Assembly: GCA_941918925.1 (NCBI GenBank)
Contig: OW799235.1
Coordinates: forward strand, 108,331,947-108,395,946
DNA from: Phyto melanocephala
Lineage: Eukaryota; Arthropoda; Insecta; Diptera; Rhinophoridae
Direction: 5' to 3'
Length of the DNA: 64,000 bases
Made by a program: the position numbers and the translations under genes. How positions within the stretch are numbered: the stretch's first letter is position 1; each line of letters opens with the position of its first letter. Positions 1-10,885 of the stretch are shown here, one piece after another. The notes beneath the pieces are model-generated. The model saw only the letters and a program-made list of their open reading frames with translations. It was not told the origin of the DNA and searched no databases.

Positions 1-1254
1 AGGAAAAGAAGGGAGGATGTTGATTTAATTAAAATGTTTATGTGAACATATAATCTTAAGCATGTGAGCATTTTAGTTTATAATTTTATTAAAAAATCAA
101 CAAAATGTTCATTTGTTATGTAAACATTTCATGGCCTTATTAACAAGTTCAAGTTTGTAGACATGCAATATGAATTATTTTCTTTAGTTTTTTTTTAATC
201 GTTTGCTTTACAAATGTAACTTAATTTTTAACTTAAAACGTAATAAGTTTGCGTGTTTTAAAAATATATAAATTTTATTCATTAAAGAAATGAATCAACA
301 AAGTATGTGTGACAAATTATTTTAAATAATATTTTTTCTGATAAAGTTATTTAAAATTAAAATTCATTGAAAATTTTAGGTGTGGAAAATTAAATTTTCA
401 GCAGTTTTTCAATAAATGCTAAAAGACTCATTTGTTCTGTTAACCTTGTAGTTTTTTAGAAGTATGAATTATATATTATCTCAGCTATTGGTAATAGTGG
501 AAAATTCGTATTGTCGGACATTTTTTTCTTCCCTTTCTATTAAAGTGTAAAATTGTCTCTATTAAAAACTTTAATTTCCCTTATAACAGAAGCTTATCTG
601 TTTACAAATGGCTCACTAGTTCTCTGTAAGGCGATTGTTTTCCTCCAGATATTTTTAACTATCCTAACTCATAGCGTTTTTTTTTTAAATTTATGATCTA
701 ACCATCACTGGCAAAAAAAATCGCCATCATTGAATCACCTCAGACTGGATTACGATTAGGATTTTTCTTTGCCACAAAATTATTATTTTTTTAATTTGCC
801 ACTTGCTTTTCTGTAACATAAACGTTACCCTTCTATTTTTAATAGTGTGCAAGTCACATGGTATCACTACAAAAATGAACTAAGAACTAAGCAATTTTAA
901 GTATTTATTTTTTTGTTTAATTGTTGTCTTCCGTTTTTATTTTTCGTTGCCCCAAAAGTGCAAAAATAACGGCTTGTTTACAAAATTAATTAAATTTTTA
1001 AGGAGAATATGGTAACATTGTTGGGAGAGTGAGTGTCTTGAAATGAGAGAATGAGAAAAAATGCTATCTGTCACAATTGTATTACACTGCAATGTATTTT
1101 CAATCTCTTTACGTCTGTATTCTATTTCATCATTTAAGTGTTCTACAAATGCTAAGTTTACACTAGAATGATAAAAAATTTAAGTTCATGAGCTCACAAA
1201 TTGTATGGTATTTAATATTTATAAATTATTTATGACATATGGCTTATGCGACTG
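1..1254. other. AT-rich non-coding stretch
   Basis: No open frame with recognisable coding character, no terminal repeats and no RNA gene seen. The only structure is scattered poly-A and poly-T. The right part may belong to the 3' flank of the mariner relic that follows. Confidence 0.6.
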
Positions 1255-1464
1255 TGCTTTTTGTACACCATCCCGGCGGTCCAATTTTGTACCACTTTTT
1301 TTAGCATACCCATTCTTATTTCGTCAACAGTGCGTCAAATGTTGGCTTTTAAATGATCAATATCAGCATAGACCAGAGATTTGACAAACTTTCACAAAAT
1401 TTTTTTCAAAGGTGTGAAATCACACGAACAAGGTGTCAAACTTACAGGTCGATTTATTGATATA

Positions 1465-2145
1465 CAGTCAAATCCCGATAATTCGTAATCGCAAGGGACC
1501 GGCAATTTCTCACGAATTATAGGGGTTTTCGATTTAGCGGGGTTTCGATTTAACGGGGTTAAAATAAATTTAATACCAATAAACGGAGTTTTTCAATTTT
1601 TTTTTTACTAAAACGATAAAAATAAATATAAAAAACAATTGTTAAAAAATCATTTTCTTAACTTAAAATACATAATGTACATATTTACATTATCTAAAAT
1701 TATTTTTTAAAAAAATGAGTGATTTGCATTTGTTTCAGACTTTTCTCACGGACGTTGTCAAAGGTATTTTCTATTTTTATTAAGGAAGTAAACATTTCTT
1801 CGTCCACAGTATGATTGGAGACATAAAATTAATTTTTTAATTGCCAATTTTGGATCTTTATTCGTCATTAAGGGAACTTCGTTGCTGCCATCATCGTCGT
1901 CGTCGTTGTTGCCATCAACGTTCTGCTGTTTTTATTACGAATTATAAGTGGTAGTTAGCAAACAATGACGATTTATAAGAAGTAAAGAAGATTTTATTTG
2001 AAAAAAAAAAAATTACGAATTAGCGAGGGGACCAAAATGTATGGAAATTTTACGAATTAACCAGATTTTTTCAAGGGACCGACAGATTTTTACGAATTAA
2101 CGGGAATTACTATTTATCGGGGTACGAATTATCGGGATTTGACTG
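1465..2145 (-). mobile_element. Pogo/Tigger-like transposon, internally deleted
   Basis: A 681 bp element bounded by perfect 23 bp terminal inverted repeats beginning CAGTCAAATCCCGATAATTC (1465-1487 and 2123-2145) and flanked by TA on both sides (1463-1464, 2146-2147), the Tc1/mariner/pogo target signature. The ends carry repeated ACGAATTA-type subterminal motifs. The interior keeps the tail of a pogo-type transposase on the minus strand. The CAGT... termini resemble those known for Tigger/pogo elements, and the protein tail supports this class. It is inserted into the mariner relic at 1255-4365, so it is younger than it. Confidence 0.85.
1700..1925 (-). pseudogene. Pogo transposase C-terminal tail with PCNA-binding-like motif
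   Basis: Minus-strand reading gives an acidic Asp-rich run, then DPKLAIKKLILCLQSY, then in a neighbouring frame DEEMFTSLIKIENTF and finally KQMQITHFFKK followed by a stop at 1700-1702. An acidic linker, a short helical segment and a terminal QxxIxxFF box is the layout of pogo-family transposases, where the box is a PCNA-interacting (PIP) motif. One frameshift separates the two halves, and the DDE catalytic core is absent, so this is a remnant. Calling the box a PIP motif rests on pattern Q-x-x-I-x-x-F-F and on established knowledge of Drosophila pogo. Confidence 0.7.
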
Positions 2146-2844
2146 TAATTTGGTTATCAAACGTTTGGCTCACCAATACACGCAAAGAAAAACCATGGTT
2201 ACGAATGATCACGACGGTCATATTATTTTTTCTAAAACAATATTTGGTTGTCAAAAACAAGTAATAGCTATTTTTGTTTCATTTCATCATATATTTTGTC
2301 ACCATAATTAAGCATTTGTTTGAATTGTATCATTTAATGATTACTTTTCGTAAAAATTTCAAAATGGTTATCATTTAAAAATAGTATGATTTAAAAAAAT
2401 TAATTTGACAAAAATAACATTATATTCGAAATCATTAAAAATTAAAAATAATCATTAAAAAATATGTGAGACAACAGTATGATTACAAAATGATTTTTTT
2501 AAAATAATAATTTGATTTCAATTGTTCTTCTTCTTGCTGAATAAATTTTTATTATTTTAAAAGTTTGAGATGTCAAAAAAAGGAACCAAAATTTTTGAAA
2601 AATTAAAGAAAATTTAAAAATAAACGAGAAAATGTAAATAAATATTGGTAAAAAATTGCAATTAAATTGGTGAGTACAATCAACAGGTGTATGTTACAGC
2701 AAAAGACAGTAATTTGCCGTAAAAAAGCAAAGATTGTCGATTTCAATTGCAGTCATATATATGATCATTGAATGATGCTTAAATTAAACATAATAATGAT
2801 AACCGGTAACCATTATTATTTTAAACATAATCATACAATTCAAT

Positions 2845-3976
2845 TTATTTATATTTATTTATTTAATTTATTGTCTATAGATAATAATCCTTACAGACTA
2901 AAGTATGTAAAATAACAAAACAAAATTAAGGTTATATATAAAATAATATTCTATAATAATTCAACGATTTAAATATAAAATGATAGTTCTTTTAACAATT
3001 TCTTTACTTTCATTGAGGCCAATAAGGTGATAATAATTATTAAAGTTTTCACATATACGACGAAGAGGATCATTATTAGCATAGTTGGTTCTATAGTATT
3101 TTAAGTTAATAAAACGGAAATTTCGAGTTGGTCTCGTTGGAACATTAAAAGATATTTTACTTAGCAGGAATTCTGAGTCGATATCGCCTTGAATTAGGCC
3201 CAGCACAAAAGAAAAACTCAGCATTGAACGACGACTTTTTAAAGTTGGTAATTTTATAAGACAGAGTCTGCTTTCGTATGAAGGTAGTAAAAACGAATTC
3301 CATCCAAGGCCACGAAGACAAAATATTAAAAACTTCTTTTGTACAGACTCGATACTATCAATATGAATATTATAGCAAGGATCCCAAATAATCGATCCAT
3401 ATTCAAGAATAGGTCGAACTAACGATGAATATAATTGTTTCGTAATATAAGGATCTAGAAATTCCTTGCACCACCTCTTCATAAATCCAAGTACACCATT
3501 TGCTTTGTTAACAATTAAAGAAATATGGTCACGAAAATTTAATTGGTGATCAAGCAAAATACCAAGATCAAGAAAATTCAGAACTTTATCAAGTTTACAC
3601 TCATTTATGCAATAAAATAAATCCAATTTCTTAATTCTGAAAAAGGGCATATGCTTACATTTTTTTATATTCAGCTCCATTAAGTTGATTTCACACCAAT
3701 TCACCAATTTGCCAATATCTGATTGAAGGAAAAGTTGATCTTCGGGATTATTAGAAGAACGAAAAATTTTGACATCATCGGCATACATCAAAACTTTAGA
3801 GTGCCGAATAACTGAAGGTAGATCGTTTATGAATAAGGTAAATAAAATAGGACCAAGGTGGCTACCTTGCGGAACACCAGAAGGAACTTTGATAGCATTA
3901 GACGTAGCACTTCCATACTTAACTTGTTGAGTTCTTAAAGACAAGTATGATCTTAACCATTTTATTGTCATATCCG
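2845..3976 (-). mobile_element. 5'-truncated Jockey-type LINE with 11 bp target duplication
   Basis: The insert is flanked by the direct repeat TACAATTCAAT (2834-2844 and 3977-3987), an 11 bp target site duplication typical of target-primed reverse transcription. On the minus strand the 3' end is A-rich with TAAA-type repeats, as expected for a LINE tail. The 5' part is missing: the copy starts within the reverse transcriptase. It is inserted into the palindromic element 2179-4042 and is therefore the youngest layer of this nest. Confidence 0.88.
2961..3976 (-). pseudogene. LINE ORF2 reverse transcriptase, C-terminal half
   Basis: An uninterrupted minus-strand frame of about 340 codons that enters from the truncated 5' end; the apparent ATG lies in the flank and is accidental. 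It contains VPSGVPQGSHLGPILF (RT motif 3-4 region) and LMYADDVKIF, the YADD catalytic box with two of the three catalytic aspartates. Downstream is the thumb-like region with LVRPILEYGSIIWDP and a LIKLPTLKSRRSML segment. The N-terminal endonuclease and RT fingers are lost. The lack of stops suggests a recent insertion. A related but more decayed copy lies at 56036-56542. Confidence 0.85.
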
Positions 3977-4365
3977 TACAATTCAATCATAGTATGTTGC
4001 TCTTCGATTATGGTTACCACAACCATATTTTTTCTTTGCGTGTATACCGTTTCACACGCTGAATGGCATGTTGCGCTTTGATTAAAAAAATTAAGAATCA
4101 GTTTCAGATTTATGAGGATTGTGCTCTCACACGACAATTTTGGTTGCTTGTTACCCGTTAAAGCATACATTAACCTAATCGTTTAAGATTATTTGACGAT
4201 AAAAATCTTGTTTAACTTCCAATTAATTCTTAGCCTATTCACCGAACACAAGACATAATTGATGTCTTGCTGGCTTTAATTGTTTAACCAACTGGATTTT
4301 ACATGGATGTAGGCCAAGATTTTTCCTCAAAAATTTCCAAGTAGTGGACGGGCAGAGACCGATAA

Positions 4366-5372
4366 ATTCGAGTCCTCTGTCACTCTCTTATTTATGTACA
4401 CAAGTTATGGGCCGGATTTGGATAAATATTATTAAAAAAAGCAAATCGATATATAGTATTGCGTATTATCGAATCAGTCTATACGTTTGCCGAACAGAGT
4501 GCGCAATTTGGAAACTTGTAAACGTTGTTTTGATGTAAGTCTTTGGATGATGATTGCTCAAGTATACTTAAAAGTCAAACACACTTCATTAGTACTCGTA
4601 TGACGGCTAGTTTTATAGTTGTCCATATCAGAAGTTCTATACGTTTAAAAAACACCCTATACTATAGTGTTAAGTTATTTTTAGACATTGTTAACGATTT
4701 TATTTTAAGCAACGGTCGCTTATATCAATTTGAAGTAGAGGTTTTCTTTTTCTATACAAAATAGGGAAGTAAATAATTTTTCTTCGACAAAAAAAACCCT
4801 AAAAACCCGGTGTAATAAATCTGAAAAATGACAAATTTCACCTAGAAATCATTGTTTTAAAGATTGGTATTAAAATATTTATTTGTAAACTGGCACGTTT
4901 GCAAAAAATATTCTTAAAATATACATATATTATCTTTTCACACAAATTTTCTTATTTATGTATGAGGAAAAACATGTCTTCAAATTATACATACATATGT
5001 ACACACAAATATAATGTGTAAATTTTTGCCTTTAAAAAAAATAATTACTATATGCTGATCTTGACGTAATCGAAAATTTCTTATTTTTATTTTGAAATTA
5101 TTTCGAATACACACTTTTTTTTTGGCAGGAAGAAGATCAGAGACTACGTTTTTGTGTGTTTGTACATGTGTATTTTGAAAAATGAGAGAAATGACTACAG
5201 TGGAAAAGTCATTAAACCGCAAATAAAATAAATTGCTTAATTAAAATTTTATCAAAAATTTTATTTTATGATTCACAAAAGTCAAGAAATCATTAATTTT
5301 AAAAATAATTTTTCATTTTTGTTAACAATTTATCTGACATGAATTTGTTTTTCCAAATGAAAGTCAAAAATG
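4366..5372. other. AT-rich intergenic stretch
   Basis: Small open frames here have no recognisable motif, biased composition or partner. The first part may contain more of the N-terminal coding region of the mariner relic on the minus strand (traces around 4366-4430). I see nothing else. Confidence 0.5.
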
Positions 5373-5388
5373 TACGCACATATCGCTG

Positions 5389-5577
5389 GTCACTAGTACA
5401 AAGGCCCAAATTACTATTTCTTATTTTTTCTTATTTCACACAAATACACCTTCAATACAAAAATTTAATGCGATAATATTAAAAATAACAGTTTTAGAAA
5501 AGAAGTAACATTTTGATAATAGCGTTTCTTTACGTTTTTACCTTCTCCAGTTAGGTTAAGGCTTTTCTACTTGTTAC
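5389..5577. mobile_element. MITE, copy 1 of a GTCAC-ended family
   Basis: Starts GTCACTAGTACAAAGGCCC and ends with the degenerate complement CTTTTCTACTTGTTAC. The interior (TTCACACAAATACACC, a CCTTCTCC block) matches 17589-17789 along its length. Similarity between the two copies extends about 12 bp to the left (CATATCG), so the true boundary may be near 5375. No coding capacity. Confidence 0.65.
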
Positions 5578-6563
5578 CAACATTATCTTTTATTTTAAAT
5601 TTACCATACGCTTTAATTAATTGCTTTTTCTTTGAATTGTTTTTCTGTATTTTTGCCATCTACTTTCATACAGGTACTTAGATATTTGCGCCTCACTGAA
5701 ACTTTAGGAAATTTTTATCATTTCTATTACTTTACTTAGTTTTTACATTGTTTTTAAGATTGCTTTTTATTTGTTAAATTCATGCCAAAATACCTATTAA
5801 CCTATATTTAGTTTCTATTTAGATTTTGCCAGACGCCTGCCTATCATTAATTACACAATTTGTGCCAAAAATACCTATACGCCACCACAAACAATTCTCC
5901 GATTTTGTTTTTCCTTCAACCCACTTCAAATAACAATTTATAAAAAAAAAAAACTATTTACTACAACAAAATCTTAATAAATGTCTTCCGCATTTTCGAC
6001 ATTTCTGCACTAACTCTAAACTTTTTATTTTCAATAGGGATTTAAAAAACAGCAGCAAACATGTAGTCCCACATCAATAAGCCAAATCATCGACCTAAAT
6101 ACTTTAAAGACACAACAACCAAAAGTATCTACAAAATGATTGCAATTTTGTTGTAATGTCTCAATTGTATTTATCTTATATTAAAAAAACGTGTGATTCA
6201 CACGTTCTTCTTCTTTTTTTTTTATTGTATTGTTAAATTGTATAGGTAACAAAAAGAAACGTCTATGTAATTTATTTAAGGTAAAATTTAATTTATTTAT
6301 AGTTTTCTTTAAATAATAGCAGAAAATAGAAAAATTAAAAACAAGTGAAAAGTGAGTGTTTTATGGACATACTTAATTTAATAGATGATAGATTTTCCAA
6401 ATTTTAATGCCGATATTGGTGGAATTCGTTACATTCTTAATAATTAAATTTCATATTTTTTTAAGTTTTATAAATATTAACCCTAAACGCACTTTGCCGA
6501 ATTGACGAACACCGTTCACAGGCTAGTGTTGTGTTTTATTATACTTTTAGCTAACGAAAAAAT
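5578..6563. other. AT-rich intergenic stretch with one short palindrome
   Basis: No gene or repeat family recognised. The only notable item is the 17-base palindrome ACGTGTGATTCACACGT near 6190-6206, which could form a short hairpin; nothing around it suggests a function. Confidence 0.5.
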
Positions 6564-6715
6564 CATGATGTAATCACATAAGGTGATAGCGCAGAGAGAG
6601 ATTTTGACAATTCTTGGAACTGAATTCTCTTTTTTATATGTGCAGTTTGACAAACATTGGCACACAAAAAAATAATCAACTGGGCTGGCACCGCTACCTG
6701 TATAAGTGTACCCTG
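6564..6715. mobile_element. hAT-type MITE, diverged copy (CATGGTG...CCCTG family)
   Basis: About 150 bp with left end CATGATGTAATCACATAAGG and right end TATAAGTGTACCCTG. It is homologous to 54488-54661 and 57433-57616, which carry clean 8 bp target duplications. This copy shows no intact duplication and is the most diverged of the three. No coding capacity. Confidence 0.65.
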
Positions 6716-6932
6716 GCAGAACTGACAACGTTGTTTTTAGGAACATGAATGTCAACTTGTTTTGTTTAATGAAACCCACCACTAAAGAAAAAAGCAATAA
6801 TAGTTGTTGCAGCCAACTTCGCTACCTAACGCTCTATGTGATTTTGGGGGGGGAGGCAAATCTGTCATTTATTTTCACTTACTTATTGCTTTACTTATTT
6901 AATTGAAAAAAAAAAAAAAAACACAACGCTAA

Positions 6933-7245
6933 AGGCCATGACTGACTATCGTACAAAGTCGTGCGATTATGTCAAATAAAAATCTGATAGTTTTCTGTCC
7001 TACATAAAAAAATCGCAACAAAATGTGTTATTGGATGCCACACTGTCATACTTGCTTAGAAAAAGCAACTCTGATCGCACAGAAACTATTATTTTATGAA
7101 AATTCCCAAAAGATTATCAAATCGGACACACTTGTCAAAAAATCTGTCACACATGTGCACTTTGTGTCCACACTATCACACTTTCTGAACACACATACAA
7201 TTTTTGACATATCGAACGACTAAATCTGATAGTCAGTCATGGCCT
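6933..7245. mobile_element. PIF/Harbinger-like MITE with TAA duplication
   Basis: Perfect terminal inverted repeats AGGCCATGACTGACTATC at both ends (6933-6950, 7228-7245), flanked on each side by TAA (6930-6932, 7246-7248). A 3 bp TWA duplication is the hallmark of PIF/Harbinger. The 313 bp interior is A/T-rich with several internal TCTGTCACAC-like motifs and no convincing frame. Confidence 0.75.
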
Positions 7246-7344
7246 TAAAGCACACCGATTGCTTACCGAAGCTTATGGTGGATGTGTTCTATCGGTTTTA
7301 ATGTTTGAGAGATGGTTTATGCGGTTCAGGAGAGAACACGCCAA

Positions 7345-7605
7345 ATGTAAATCTACATGTCTGTCAAAATTGTAGTTTTACAGCCAACCGTCGCTGACTG
7401 CTTTGCAGAGATTTCTGTCAACGGCTGATGTCACATCTTTCGACAGAAGAAAATAGAGCGCTCACTAATTGAAATTTGGTCAGATGTACCAACACATGGT
7501 TTTTACAGAAGAAATGTTTTAAAGGTAACAGTATCAGTGTGGAATTTGTCAAGTCAGATGTAAAAAACATGCCGTATATTAGCTCCTTAAACTTGACTAG
7601 AGAGT
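7345..7605. mobile_element. MITE copy related to 32538-32822
   Basis: From about 7350 (CTGTCAAAATTGTAGTTTTA) to 7605 (ending GTATATTAGCTCC) the sequence matches the reverse complement of 32538-32822, including the shared block CTTGACAAATT..ACACTG and the terminal block CATGCCGTATATTAGC. The right end is well preserved, the left end is degraded. Short frames in both directions here are shadows of the repeat. Confidence 0.6.
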
Positions 7606-7734
7606 TTGCAAGTTCATTAAAAACTTTTGCAAGCAATAGGATTTATGCGAAAGCAGGGAAATTGGCTACAATACGATAAGAATTTAAGGAACCTTGAAAG
7701 ATGATTTTGCATGTGCTATAATGCTGAAGAAGAA

Positions 7735-8110
7735 ATACATTTTTGCACCGAATCAGTACTTGCGATGATAATGGGATTCATTAATATAACCCTAAACGTA
7801 AGAGATCGTATGTGAAGCCCGGCCAAACCATCTGAATCGACACGAAAGTCAAATATCCATAGCATTAAGCTAATGCTCTGTATTTGGTGGAACCAAAAAG
7901 GGTCATTTTAATTAGAAACTACTGAAATCTGGCCCGACCGTCACAATGAATGCCAGTGATTCGTTTAAAGCAAGCATTGACCGAAAAACAACTAGATATG
8001 AAACCATTATCGATCGGATACATATTTCAATACCTGTTTAAAAACTATTAAGAAAGATGTGGTTGGAAAGTTTGGCTTCACCCATCTTAGATACTCCTCA
8101 TTTCACCACA
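7735..8110 (+). pseudogene. Mariner (mauritiana-like) transposase fragment
   Basis: Plus-strand translation in shifting frames gives FLHRISTCDDNGIH, then YNPKRKRSYVKPG, then KPSESTRKSNIH and IKLMLCIWWNQKGSF before a stop. These match in order the central part of classical mariner transposases, from the first catalytic Asp block ('TGDE') through 'WWDQKG'. Further downstream the region corresponding to the PHPPYSPDLAP motif is scarcely recognisable. No terminal repeats were identified, so only the coding relic is annotated. It is interrupted by stops and clearly inactive. Confidence 0.75.
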
Positions 8111-9023
8111 GGAGGTAAATTACGGCATTTGATCGCGATCATTATTTGCATAATTTTTTTTTAATAAAAATCTAGAAACTCCCTTTTGTGTAATGTAAAT
8201 CTTGCTTAAAAAAAAAGTATTTTAAAATTTGACTTTACATATACTTATCTTTATTCTCTGCACACTTGTAGCGTTAGATCATCTTCTTTTTATCAGATCA
8301 TAAACATTTTTATAAAAGGAAATAAGACTAATTGGGTATCACATATGATACCCAAGCGTTAAACTATGACGTGTGTGCATCAATGTTATGCAGTGGACAG
8401 TCATAAAGTTAAAATATATTTTGGTGTTTTATTTGTTACTGTTGTAAGTTTGAAGTTTGCAGTTAATTTTATTTATTTCCAAATTGATGTTTGCTTTCTT
8501 CTGATTTAGCGATTGGTAGGTATAACATAAAACTTTGTGGCGACAAGCAAGTTCGTCCGGGTTCAGCCAGTTAAGGTGAAATTGTGTGGTCCATTATTTT
8601 ATAATTTGGTTAATTCTTGTAATAAATAGTTTAAAATCTGAATTTAATATTGTACTTTTAACAACATTATTTTGTTACAACTTATTAAGACTATTAGTTT
8701 ACAAAAGATAATTTAAACATTAATCTAGAAATAATGGAATGACATTTTACAAAAATATTTCAAAACTTTGTTTAATTTGTTATTCCATTATACTATACAT
8801 AAATCAAACTATTTTTGGTTTGCCTCTTTTTTTTGGGTGAACATCTGATCTAATCCAATGGAAAAACACTTAACACTCACTCGTATTCGTCTTTTTTTTT
8901 CAACAGAGTCCCAAATTTGTCACTTTTCAAAATATTTAAAAACATGCAATTTTCAGTTTTATATTCTGTTCTCTAAGTTTTAGTTTGTGTATGGGTTCTT
9001 ATTTGTTTTAAATTTAGTTGAGT
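8111..9023. other. AT-rich non-coding stretch
   Basis: No recognisable gene, inverted repeat or RNA. Two poly-T runs near 8830 and 8890. Confidence 0.5.
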
Positions 9024-9362
9024 TTTTTTATACCCTTCACCTGTGGTGCACAAGGTGCACTTTGTCATTCCGTTTGTAATTTCTACAATTTTCATTTCCG
9101 ACCCCAAAAAGTATATATTTTCTGAAAGCTTATGAATAGGGGAGTCGATTAAGCCCTGACTGTCTGTCCGTCTGTCCGTGTGTTGGTTGAAATCAACTTT
9201 TAGAAGCAACTATATGTTCCTCAGATCTGTATATGGTATCAATCTCTTGGAAGTATCCAGGAATGAATCGCTATTGAAATTCAGCACAATCGCCCCATAA
9301 CTTTCTGAGATATGAGCAAAAAACCACGACCACCTTGTTTTTTTTTCACAATTACAACAACA

Positions 9363-10766
9363 GGCTCCACGAAAAGCCCCCCCAATGAAATAACGCCCAG
9401 GAAACTATCCCCAATGAAGTAAACCCCAAAAAATTGGAAATAACACCCAAAAACAGTGAATGAAATAACATCCAAAAATAAATGAAATAGACCCCAAAAC
9501 GAAAACGAAACAACCCCCAATATTTGGGAGTTATTTCATATGAAATAAATGATGAAAATGAAATAATCCCCAACGAAATAAACCCCATCAGCAACAAAAA
9601 TGAAATTATGTCCAAAATTCATAAAAGAGTCAGATTCATTAAGGATTTCATGAAGTCAATATGGACCAACAGCAAAATCCCAAATTTATTGATATAAATC
9701 GTGTGGAGGCCCGCAGGCGTCTTCTTCATAATAAGAATATATGCAACTTCGAAAGTGTGCCAGCATTCATAATCAATTTTTTTTTGGTGAAAAAACATAC
9801 AAAGCTCGTTTAATAGTGACTACTTTTGGTTTTGTAGATGGACTAAGTCCAGTGCAGTAAATTTCCCTTATACGATGGAAGCAATTTCAGATCAGCCACC
9901 AACGAGCTATCCTAAAACTTTAACAATGGCTTGAAAATCCAACTAATGGGAGACGTTATTATAGTTACAATGTTGTAAACAAGGCCGTAATTTTTTGTAA
10001 TGGAGATGTGAGGAAGTATGGACAAAGAGTTGTTTAATATTTCCAATATATTTATTTTTGAAACCCAACTACCAAAAAATTATTTTCATGTACATACATA
10101 AATAATAAACTTATACCATTATACGTAAGAAATGGTAAAACAAACAAAATGGTTGCTCATGAAATCAAGATGGAGAAAATATACGTTGTATGTACAAATG
10201 CTGACAGTTGGTTACACTTTATTATTATGGACCTCCTCACTGCTTGGCAAAAGTGGAACCAACAACCGATTACTTCTGATTTAGGGAAAACAATCATTAT
10301 TGCCGTCCGTAGACTAATTTTGTAGTCTATCACTAAGGTAGCACCATCCAAATCCAGAACGTTATCATTTATGTATTTGAAAAGATATTGTAATACATTC
10401 ACAGGCTAAAAGTTTTCTTGTAAAAGGCCTATTTTTATATAATTTATTTACAAACACCCCCAAAACCAAAAGCTTTAAAAATGAAATAACCCCCGAATAC
10501 AAAATGAAATATCACCCAAATTATACACGCTATGAAACAAGCCCCGAATTTTAAAAATTTGTTGGGTGTTATTTCATTGGAGATTATTTCATAATTTGAA
10601 AACCCCAAATGAGAAATGAAATAATTTCCAAAAAAAATGAAAGACGGCCCAAAAAAATTGGGAGTTATTTCATATAAAATAACACCCAAACATTTTTGAA
10701 AAAAATTTGGAAAATATTTCATTTCTCGTTTGGGCGTTATTTCATTGGGGGGCTTTTCGTGGAGCC
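9363..10766 (-). mobile_element. Mutator-like (MULE) element, degenerate
   Basis: About 37 bp terminal inverted repeats starting GGCTCCACGAAAAGCCCC, with one indel between ends. Both subterminal zones (9363-9610 and 10455-10766) are built from many variants of ATGAAATAACNCCCAA in both orientations. The centre encodes on the minus strand a piece of MULE transposase (10157-10402). The element sits inside the DINE-like copy, because sequences on both sides rejoin to match the empty copy at about 29985-30020. I could not define a clean 8-10 bp target duplication. Confidence 0.75.
10157..10402 (-). pseudogene. MULE transposase fragment
   Basis: The minus-strand frame reads DGATLVIDYKISLRTAIMIV followed by FPKSEVIGCWFHFCQAVRRS. 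The pattern 'A...FP...I.GC.FHF.QA..R' is characteristic of the MULE transposase domain, where the Cys/His residues form the conserved C-x2-H-like block after the second catalytic Asp. Only about 60 residues are recognisable and the rest of the domain is lost. Confidence 0.75.
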
Positions 10767-10885
10767 CAACTACATACATGATATATATATATGATATGAT
10801 ATACAACAATTGTTATTGTATGACTACACGTTGTGAAGGGTGTATAAGATTCGGCACGGCCGAATATAGCACTATTACTTGTTTC

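Larger units (their letters stand above)
2179..4042. mobile_element. TA-flanked inverted-repeat element (MITE) carrying a LINE
   Basis: Terminal inverted repeats begin CACGCAAAGAAAAA at 2179 and the complementary sequence ends at 4042; similarity continues a further ~20 bp with mismatches. TA dinucleotides flank both ends (2177-2178, 4043-4044). Without the LINE inside, the element is roughly 720 bp and shows no transposase of its own. TA duplication suggests a Tc1/mariner-type non-autonomous element. It interrupts the mariner relic next to its conserved CHSACETV segment. Confidence 0.7.
1255..4365 (-). pseudogene. Mariner/IS630-type transposase relic, split by later insertions
   Basis: Read on the minus strand, scattered pieces of one DDE transposase appear in the correct order. 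Around 4365-4290 there is TTWKFLRKNLGLHPCKIQL, then about 4290-4190 an 'LKPARHQLCLVFGE' segment leading to DFYRQIILND. Around 4110-4046 is QSATCHSACETV, the place of the usual QQDGATCHTA motif carrying the second Asp. At 1458-1255 come SCDFTPL and KSLVYADIDHLKANI, then KKVVQNW, the family's C-terminal part. Stops and frameshifts are frequent, so the gene is dead. Two younger elements (1465-2145 and 2179-4042) sit inside it. The conserved motifs are typical of IS630-Tc1-mariner transposases of the 'CDLTPLD' type. I could not find its terminal inverted repeats. Confidence 0.75.
9024..10885 (+). mobile_element. DINE/Helentron-like element with MULE insertion
   Basis: The left part begins with TATACCCTTCACC (subterminal repeat) followed by a block shared by all copies in the window: TTTGTCATTCCGTTTGTAAT, TTTCATTTCCGACCCC, AAAGTATATATTTTCTGAAA and TGTCCGTGTGTTGG. 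The right end has the complementary GTGAAGGGTGTATAA, then a perfect 7 bp stem hairpin ATTCGGC-ACG-GCCGAAT (10849-10865) and ATAGCACTATTACTTGTTT. A 5' subterminal repeat, its complement near the 3' end and a terminal hairpin is the architecture described for DINE-1/Helentron-associated elements. A MULE derivative (9363-10766) separates the two halves. Confidence 0.75.

Noticed and set aside
9281..9615. Two overlapping minus-strand frames with repeated Phe-Ile-Gly-Val
   Set aside because: They are produced by the repeated ATGAAATAACNCCCAA subterminal motif of the MULE element.
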